59,681 nt of DNA, from the NCBI GenBank assembly GCA_902497035.1, contig CABVDL010000005.1:1-59681 (forward strand). The letters run 5' to 3'. The DNA comes from an uncultured Prevotella sp. GTDB lineage: Bacteria > Bacteroidota > Bacteroidia > Bacteroidales > Bacteroidaceae. Numbering within the stretch: the first letter of the stretch is position 1; each line of letters starts with the position of its first letter. The notes below the pieces were generated by a model, which was not told the origin of the DNA, did not search any database, and saw only the letters and a list, made by a program, of their open reading frames with translations. A program made the translations under genes and the position numbers. Of the stretch, positions 52,714 through 59,681 are shown in pieces.

Positions 52714-53997
52714 ATGAGTGAACCTTTAGCAGAGCGCATGCGCCCACACACCCTCGACGACTACTTCGGACAAGACCAACTTGTGGGTCCCAACGGCGTA
52801 GTGCGCAGAATGATAGAGCAACAACGCGTGTCGTCATTTATCCTTTGGGGACCTCCGGGTGTAGGCAAAACGACCCTCGCCCAAATCACAGCCAACGCCT
52901 TGAAAGTACCGTTCTACACACTGTCGGCAGTGACCAGTGGCGTGAAGGACGTTCGTGAGGTCATTGCAAAAGCCAAGCAAGGCCGTTTCTTCAATTCCGC
53001 CTCGCCCATCCTGTTCATTGACGAGATACACCGTTTCTCTAAGTCGCAGCAGGACTCACTGCTTGGAGCTGTTGAGCAGGGTGTGGTGACTCTCATTGGA
53101 GCCACTACCGAGAATCCATCATTTGAGGTCATCCGCCCTTTGTTGTCGCGCTGCCAAGTGTATGTGCTCAAACCATTGGACAAGCAGGCCCTTAATGAGA
53201 TTCTTCAACATGCCATTACCAAAGATGTGATACTCAGCAAGAAAGACATTCAGCTAAAAGAGACTGAAGCCATGATGCGCTATTCGGGCGGCGATGCCCG
53301 GAAGCTTCTCAACATCCTCGAGCTGATCACAGAGTCGGACGGCGACGGCCCCGTCGTCGTCACCAATGCGCGCGTCGAGGCCCTGCTCCAGCAAAATCCC
53401 CTGGCATACGACAAAGACGGCGAGATGCACTACGACATCATCTCCGCCTTCATCAAGAGCATACGCGGCTCAGACCCCGACGCGGCCCTCTACTGGATGG
53501 CCAGGATGATAGAGGGCGGCGAGGACCCGCAGTTCATTGCACGCCGTCTCGTCATCAGCGCCGCAGAGGACGTCGGGCTTGCCAACCCCAACGCGCTGCT
53601 GCTGGCCAACGCCGCTTTCGACGCAGTGATGAAGATAGGGTGGCCCGAAGGCCGTATCCCGCTGGCCGAAGCCGCGGTCTACCTCGCCACCAGCCCGAAG
53701 AGCAATTCCGCCTACATGGGCATCAACGCCGCCCTGCAGGAGGTGAGGCGCAGCGGAAGCGAGCCAGTGCCGCTCCACCTGCGCAACGCGCCAACACCGC
53801 TTATGGCCGAGCTGGGCTACAACGATGGCTACAAGTATCCTCACGATTATCCGGGCCACTTCACCCCGCAGCAGTATCTGCCCGGCAGCCTCACGGCCAA
53901 GCGCTTCTGGCAGGCCGGGCACTCGCCTGCCGAGGAAAAGCTCTACCAACGGATGCTGAAATGTTGGGGAGACAGATATAAATCTGATAATGAATAA
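52714..53997 (+). CDS. rarA: Replication-associated recombination protein RarA
   Basis: AAA+ ATPase of the RarA/MgsA/WRNIP1 family that acts at stalled forks. The 427 residues have the family opening (PLAERMRPHTLDDYFGQDQL), Walker A GPPGVGKTT, Walker B LFIDEIHRFSKSQQD, sensor 1 IGATTENPSFEV and the C-terminal tetramerisation domain (SEPVPLHLRNAPTPLM, PHDYPGHFTPQQYLP). Normal length. Confidence 0.96.
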   Translation: MSEPLAERMRPHTLDDYFGQDQLVGPNGVVRRMIEQQRVSSFILWGPPGVGKTTLAQITANALKVPFYTLSAVTSGVKDVREVIAKAKQGRFFNSASPILFIDEIHRFSKSQQDSLLGAVEQGVVTLIGATTENPSFEVIRPLLSRCQVYVLKPLDKQALNEILQHAITKDVILSKKDIQLKETEAMMRYSGGDARKLLNILELITESDGDGPVVVTNARVEALLQQNPLAYDKDGEMHYDIISAFIKSIRGSDPDAALYWMARMIEGGEDPQFIARRLVISAAEDVGLANPNALLLANAAFDAVMKIGWPEGRIPLAEAAVYLATSPKSNSAYMGINAALQEVRRSGSEPVPLHLRNAPTPLMAELGYNDGYKYPHDYPGHFTPQQYLPGSLTAKRFWQAGHSPAEEKLYQRMLKCWGDRYKSDNE

Positions 53998-54073
53998 TTT
54001 GTAATATATCAACTAAAGTTTAAGACAAAACAGGCCAACTCATTCATGGCCTGACAAAATAAATCAACTCACG

Positions 54074-55024
54074 ATGAAAATTACAGTACTTGACGGCTAT
54101 GCGGCCAATCCCGGCGATATCTCCTGGGAGCCGCTGAAAGCCTTGGGCGAGCTTACCGTCTATCCGCGCACAAAAGCCGGCGAGGTGGTGGGACGCGCCA
54201 AAGACGCGGACATTGTATTGACCAACAAGGTAGTGTTTACTGACGAGGTGATGGCTCAGTTGCCCAAACTGAAATATATCGGAGTGCTGGCCACGGGCTA
54301 CAACACCGTCGACACAGTGGCGGCCCACCGCCGGGGCATTGTGGTGACCAACATCCCCGCCTACAGCACCGAGAGCGTCGTACAGATGACGTTTGCGCAC
54401 ATACTGAACATCACCAACCAGGTGGGCCATTACGCCGCCGGCGCGCGCGGCGGACACTGGACCGCCAGTCCCGACTTCTGCTATTGGGACACGCCGCTCA
54501 CCGAGCTGTCGGGCAAGACGCTCGGCATCGTCGGGCTCGGCCATATCGGCTCGCGTGTCGCACGCATTGCCCGCTGCCTGGGCATGGAGGTCTTCGCGCT
54601 CACCTCCAAGGACAGCTCGCTGCTGCCCGACGGCATCCGCAAGGCAACGCTCGACGGCCTGCTTGCCGTGTCCGACATCCTCACCCTCCACTGCCCGCTG
54701 ACCAGGGACAATTACCACATGATCAACGCCGAACGGCTGCAAAAGATGAGGCCAGGAGCCATCCTCATCAACACCGCCCGTGGCGCACTCGTCGACGAGG
54801 CGGCAGTGGCCGGAGCGCTGGAAAGCGGGCGGCTGTACGCCTACGGAGCCGATGTGGCCGAAGAGGAGCCGCCGCGCCCCGGCAACCCGCTGCTCCGCCA
54901 GCCTCACGCCTTTCTCACGCCCCACATAGCCTGGGCCACCCGGGAAGCGCGCGCCCGGCTGACGGACATCTGCGTGGCCAACGTCAGGGCCTTTATCGGA
55001 GGGCATCCCGTCAACGAAGTCTGA
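54074..55024 (+). CDS. D-2-hydroxyacid dehydrogenase, hydroxypyruvate/glycerate type
   Basis: NAD(P)-dependent dehydrogenase of the D-isomer family, 316 residues. The Rossmann motif GLGHIGSRVARIARCLG, the catalytic Arg in TARGALVDE, Glu in AEEEPPRPGNPLL and His in LTPHIAWAT are present. The N-terminal part (VLATGYNTVDTVAAHRRGI) matches the glycerate/hydroxypyruvate reductase subgroup, but the substrate cannot be fixed. It lies 76 bases after rarA. Confidence 0.88.
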   Translation: MKITVLDGYAANPGDISWEPLKALGELTVYPRTKAGEVVGRAKDADIVLTNKVVFTDEVMAQLPKLKYIGVLATGYNTVDTVAAHRRGIVVTNIPAYSTESVVQMTFAHILNITNQVGHYAAGARGGHWTASPDFCYWDTPLTELSGKTLGIVGLGHIGSRVARIARCLGMEVFALTSKDSSLLPDGIRKATLDGLLAVSDILTLHCPLTRDNYHMINAERLQKMRPGAILINTARGALVDEAAVAGALESGRLYAYGADVAEEEPPRPGNPLLRQPHAFLTPHIAWATREARARLTDICVANVRAFIGGHPVNEV

Positions 55025-55033
55025 CATGCAAAA

Positions 55034-55672
55034 ATGAATATTCTCTCAGAACCTTTCTACGGCACTCTTCAGACCACCATCGAGGTACTTGGCACGCTGG
55101 CCTTTGCCATCTCCGGCATACGACACGCGGCTGCCAGGCACTTCGACTGGTTTGGCGGCTTCGTGTGCGGCTTCGCGGTGGCCATCGGCGGCGGTACGCT
55201 CCGTGATGTGATGCTCAGGGACACCCCTTTCTGGATGACCTCGCCCATGTACATCATCTGCACGTTCGTTGCGCAGGCTTTCGTCATCGTCTTTGCCAAA
55301 TACCTGAAGCGGCTTGACAACGCGTGGCTCGCCTTCGACACCCTTGGCCTTGCCCTGTTCACCATCACCGGCATCCAGAAGACTCTCTTCTTCGGCTATC
55401 CCTACTGGGTGGCCATCGCCATGGGCTGCATCACCGGCTCGGCCGGAGGCGTCATCCGCGACGTGCTGCTCAACAAGACGCCCGTCATCTTCCGCAAGGA
55501 AATCTACGCGATGGCCTGCATCGCGGGAGGCCTGCTCTACTGGCTGCTGGCCAACCTGCATGTCAACAACATCGTCAGTGTGGTCGTCACGTTCCTCGTC
55601 ATCTGCGCCATCCGGTTCCTTGCAGTGAAATACCACATTTCCCTTCCCGTGCTGAAGGGGGAAAGAGACTGA
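55034..55672 (+). CDS. TRIC/UPF0126 family cation channel protein
   Basis: A 212-residue membrane protein made of two homologous three-helix halves, each with the family glycine motif: GGGTLRDVMLRD in the first and SAGGVIRDVLLNKTPVI in the second. Bacterial TRIC channels conduct monovalent cations as trimers. It follows the dehydrogenase by nine bases, so they are probably co-transcribed. Confidence 0.88.
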   Translation: MNILSEPFYGTLQTTIEVLGTLAFAISGIRHAAARHFDWFGGFVCGFAVAIGGGTLRDVMLRDTPFWMTSPMYIICTFVAQAFVIVFAKYLKRLDNAWLAFDTLGLALFTITGIQKTLFFGYPYWVAIAMGCITGSAGGVIRDVLLNKTPVIFRKEIYAMACIAGGLLYWLLANLHVNNIVSVVVTFLVICAIRFLAVKYHISLPVLKGERD

Positions 55673-56130
55673 CTGCCCCCGTCGCCATGGCCCTTCCGCC
55701 AGCCGTCCCCCGCTAATGTCCGTCCCTGCCTGCCGCAATGCCTGCCCACTGCCTCGTGGCTGCAAAATACGAAATTGTCTCTATTTATCCAAGGCAAGTT
55801 CAACATAGAAGTGCAATCGGGGGACAGGTATAACCTAAATAATCTATACCTGAAAACACCGAGGGACCAGGGGGCGAGCAGCCCCCATAAGCGATCTTGA
55901 ACGGCAGAAGAGATTAGCAATGCAAATGTAGAAGGGATCAACAATAAAATAAAAATCTTGAAGAGAAACGCCTACGGCTACCGGGCCATTGACTATTTTA
56001 AGTTAAGACTTTTCAATTTGCATAATGACAAAATCACACGATTTGTCGGATGAACCATAAAAAATGAGACATTAAAGTAAAAATATATTATATCTTATAT
56101 TATAATATTAAATTATACTATTAATAATCA

Positions 56131-56148
56131 GTGGTTTATATAAACCAC
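56131..56148. repeat. Perfect 18-bp palindrome
   Basis: GTGGTTTATATAAACCAC is identical on both strands. It could be an operator or the tip of a mobile-element remnant. Confidence 0.85.
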
Positions 56149-56192
56149 GAATCCAGTAATGTCTATTTATATTTCTTGTTTTTCTCGACATG

Positions 56193-56365
56193 CGATAGCT
56201 ATAAATGTGGCGGTGTGGCGGTGTAGCTTTCAAATCCACAGCCGGCGCCATCAATTGCCTGTGGAAGGAGGGCTGGATGGATTTGAAGCATTGCCGACGC
56301 ATAAGGGTGACCAGGCTGTGAAATACAAGAGACTTTGGCCTACACCGCTACATTTATAGGTATTG
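56193..56365. repeat. MITE-like element with imperfect inverted ends
   Basis: CTATAAATGTGGCGGTGT at 56199-56216 and the reverse complement of CTATAAATGTAGCGGTGT at 56342-56359 (17 of 18 match). Similarity continues outward for about six more bases with two mismatches. The interior of about 125 bases has no open frame of note. Confidence 0.6.
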
Positions 56366-56523
56366 GAGGAACGGACGCTTATTCAGAAGTCGGCAAGGTC
56401 AGAAGTCAAGATGTCCGGGCATCAACGGAAACCGCAACCGTACAGTTTCCGAATTGTACAGTTTCGGATGAGCATAAAATACAAAGAACCAACGTTTTGC
56501 AGATATGCCGTTAACGTGACGAT

Positions 56524-56925
56524 TTACTCTTTGTACTGTTTTTGGCCGAACGTGCTTTCTATAAGCACAGCTTTAGTCGAGGACGAGCGGAAGACATAAT
56601 GGAAATTGAAGCCGGCCTCCTTGAACACTTTGTAGGAGGTGTTGTCTTTGAGCTGTCGCAGCAGTTCCTTCACAATCTTTCCTTTTTGCTTGGCGATGAC
56701 ACCGGCGTTGTCGGCCTTGTCAGTCAGAGTGTAGTAGAAGTTGAACGTGTGTGTCGCGCGCGTAAAGGTCAGACTGTCGGTGCGCTGCATATCCTGTACG
56801 GGTGTTGGACAATAGCGTCGAGTGTAGTCCTGGGTTATCTGTTCGGCACGGTCGTCAAGCGTGTCATGATGACAGGCCGAAAGTGAAAGGGCGAAAGCGC
56901 TCGCCAAAAGAATCTTTTTTATCAT
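56524..56925 (-). CDS. Small lipoprotein of unknown function
   Basis: A 133-residue lipoprotein: signal MIKKILLASAFALSLSAC with lipobox LSAC at Cys18. The mature part is mixed alpha/beta with two cysteines in total and a Lys-rich stretch (AKQKGKIVKELLRQLKDN). A -7 box lies about 28 bases upstream. It diverges from lepA. No family recognised. Confidence 0.75.
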   Translation of the reverse strand: MIKKILLASAFALSLSACHHDTLDDRAEQITQDYTRRYCPTPVQDMQRTDSLTFTRATHTFNFYYTLTDKADNAGVIAKQKGKIVKELLRQLKDNTSYKVFKEAGFNFHYVFRSSSTKAVLIESTFGQKQYKE

Positions 56926-56953
56926 AAAGTCCTAATAATCTGTTGTATATTTG

Positions 56954-56961
56954 CAAAGTTA
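56954..56961 (-). promoter_or_regulatory. -7 box of small-lipoprotein promoter
   Basis: TAACTTTG on the minus strand, about 28 bases before the ATG at 56925. Confidence 0.5.
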
Positions 56962-57005
56962 TGAAAATTCCACTGATATAAAACGAAGATATGGCATTTT
57001 TTTCG

Positions 57006-57013
57006 TAACTTTG
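57006..57013 (+). promoter_or_regulatory. -7 box of lepA promoter
   Basis: TAACTTTG, 22 bases before the lepA ATG. No clear -33 TTTG. Confidence 0.5.
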
Positions 57014-57035
57014 CCGTAACGATGAACAAAACTCT

Positions 57036-58817
<1,782 letters not shown>

Positions 58818-58867
58818 GGCTCAGGACCCCGAAAATAGAGTTTAACCTGAACAATTTTTATAGAGAG

Positions 58868-59458
58868 ATGAAAGAACTGCAGAACACGACACGAGACATT
58901 GCGCGCGAGCTGGCGCGCAAGTACAGTACCATGACTCATGAGGAACTCGACACTCTGGAGGGTATTCTTGTTCCAAAGAAGTATGCCAAGGGTGAGATGA
59001 TTCTCAAGGCAGGAGATGTTTGTGAAAACATCTATTATATCGACAAGGGGCTGATACGTCAGTTTTACTACAAGAACAATAAGGAGCTGACTGAGCACAT
59101 CGGTGCCGACGGCGAGATATTCATGTGCATCGAGAGCCTTTTCCACGAGGAGCCGACGGAGCTTCAGGTGGAAGCTCTGGAGAACAGCATCATCTATCTC
59201 ATCCCCAAGCACCGCCTGGAGCAGGTGGCCCTGCACAATGTGAACATTCAGATAATGTATCGCAAGATACTGGAGGAGAGCCTGATTATCTCGCAGATAC
59301 ATGCCGACCTGCTAAGATTTGAGACTGCTCAGAACCGCTATCTGCGACTCTGCAAGCTAAAGCCGCAGGTGGTGCTGCGCGCTCCGCTGGTGTATATCGC
59401 CAGCTATCTGCAGATGACGCCGGAGACGCTGAGCCGCGTAAGAGCCGCATCGGTATGA
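58868..59458 (+). CDS. Crp/Fnr-family transcriptional regulator
   Basis: A 196-residue protein with an N-terminal cyclic-nucleotide-type sensor domain (KYAKGEMILKAGDVCENIYYIDKG, IFMCIESLF) and a short C-terminal winged-helix region with APLVYIASYLQMTPETLSRVR, the recognition-helix signature of Bacteroidota Crp-like proteins. No Fnr-type iron-sulfur cysteine cluster is seen. Regulon unknown. It follows lepA by 50 bases. Confidence 0.85.
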   Translation: MKELQNTTRDIARELARKYSTMTHEELDTLEGILVPKKYAKGEMILKAGDVCENIYYIDKGLIRQFYYKNNKELTEHIGADGEIFMCIESLFHEEPTELQVEALENSIIYLIPKHRLEQVALHNVNIQIMYRKILEESLIISQIHADLLRFETAQNRYLRLCKLKPQVVLRAPLVYIASYLQMTPETLSRVRAASV

Positions 59459-59501
59459 TCAAGGCAGCCTGACATGGCCGCCGGCATTTACCGGCCTTAT
59501 A

Positions 59502-59544
59502 CCTGCGGCTGATGGTCGGTCTGGTGCCGAACATCATCCGCAGG
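59502..59544 (+). terminator. Hairpin after the Crp/Fnr gene
   Basis: CCTGCGGCTGATG (59502-59514) and CATCATCCGCAGG (59532-59544) pair over 13 bp with one mismatch. There is no strong T-run after it, so it is a possible terminator. Confidence 0.4.
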
Positions 59545-59629
59545 TGCTAATAAAATTACTCATCAAGCCAGCGTACAGTCAACTGCCTTGACTGCACTTA
59601 TCTTTTTTTACGAAAAAGAAAGGAGGAAG

Positions 59630-59681
59630 AGCGGGATACGGGAATCGAACCCGCCTCCCAGGCTTGGGAAGCCCGTGCACT
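59630..59681 (-). tRNA. tRNA-Gly(CCC), partial, cut by the window end
   Basis: On the minus strand the 3' 52 bases of a tRNA are present: anticodon stem CGGGC/GCCTG around loop TTCCCAA, giving anticodon CCC for glycine; a four-base variable region; T-arm GCGGG-TTCGATT-CCCGT; and 3' acceptor strand ATCCCGC with discriminator T. The CCA end is not encoded. The D-arm and 5' acceptor lie beyond the window. Confidence 0.93.

Larger units (their letters stand above)
55673..56523. other. Non-coding spacer with palindrome and inverted repeats
   Basis: About 850 bases without a supported gene; short frames (for example 56159-56359) have no recognisable product. It contains a hairpin GGGGGC/GCCCCC (55870-55886), an 18-bp palindrome (56131-56148), a pair of imperfect terminal-type inverted repeats (56193-56365) and a short direct repeat GTACAGTTTC (56440-56465). 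GC falls sharply after about 55910. Confidence 0.65.

Noticed and set aside
54044..55027. A 327-codon open frame on the minus strand opposite the D-2-hydroxyacid dehydrogenase gene
   Set aside because: It lies wholly antisense to a gene with clear catalytic motifs, and its composition (Gly/Val/His/Asp-rich) is typical of shadow frames in GC-rich coding DNA.
56159..56599. Short plus-strand open frames in the spacer after the TRIC gene
   Set aside because: They cross the inverted-repeat element, have no recognisable similarity and no promoter, and one overlaps the lipoprotein gene antisense.

Overview
The window looks like chromosomal DNA of a Bacteroidota bacterium, most probably of the Prevotellaceae. 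The evidence is: promoters of the TTTG-N19-TAnnTTTG type before many genes and few Shine-Dalgarno sites; an ATP synthase operon in the order atpD-atpC-(two small membrane proteins)-atpB-E-F-H-A-G; a Rho factor with a long disordered insert; a TamL-type lipoprotein BamA homologue; a PPi-dependent phosphofructokinase; and families largely confined to Bacteroidales (DUF4421, DUF1460, DUF5112/5113-like sensor kinase). There is no integrated phage, insertion sequence, CRISPR array or recognisable defence island. Nearly all of it is core genome.

Layout. 0.1-8 kb: tamL diverging from a SpoU/TrmH rRNA methyltransferase, then a membrane protein overlapping hisB, a membrane-anchored GH25 lysozyme and PPi-PFK. 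8.2-15.8 kb: a tightly packed plus-strand operon with a small protein, a PlsC-like acyltransferase, a large secreted amidase-like protein, a 112-residue protein, a YgiQ radical SAM enzyme, and one reading frame that joins a PP2C-phosphatase-like domain to the tRNA pseudouridine synthase TruA. 16.2-20.2 kb (minus): an acidic-tailed unknown, two glycosyltransferases, and an envelope-stress-like pair without a sigma factor. 20.4-25.1 kb: a translationally coupled sensor kinase, response regulator and AbgT-like membrane fragment. 25.2-29.1 kb: gyrA and a TPR protein.

29.4-40.4 kb: pfkA directly before the complete F1Fo ATP synthase operon, then a TPR protein and a DbpA-like helicase. 40.4-41.1 kb: a non-coding spacer with a 22-bp tandem repeat and a 15-bp inverted repeat. 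41-45 kb: galE, rpsP and rho, each with its own promoter or terminator. 45.3-48.5 kb (minus): a TPR protein and a substrate-binding lipoprotein. 48.5-55.7 kb: radA, queC, DUF4421, DUF1460 amidase, rarA, a D-2-hydroxyacid dehydrogenase and a TRIC/UPF0126 channel. 55.7-56.5 kb is non-coding, with a palindrome and a MITE-like inverted-repeat pair. The window closes with a small lipoprotein, lepA, a Crp/Fnr-type regulator and a tRNA-Gly(CCC) cut by the window edge.

The best candidates for something undescribed are the PP2C-TruA fusion, the composite sensor kinase with a signal-peptide-like segment in its middle and its H-box after its ATPase domain, and the repeat structures in the two long spacers. 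GyrA also carries Arg at the position equivalent to E. coli Ser83. All family assignments come from reading the sequence and from memory of the families; no database search was run.
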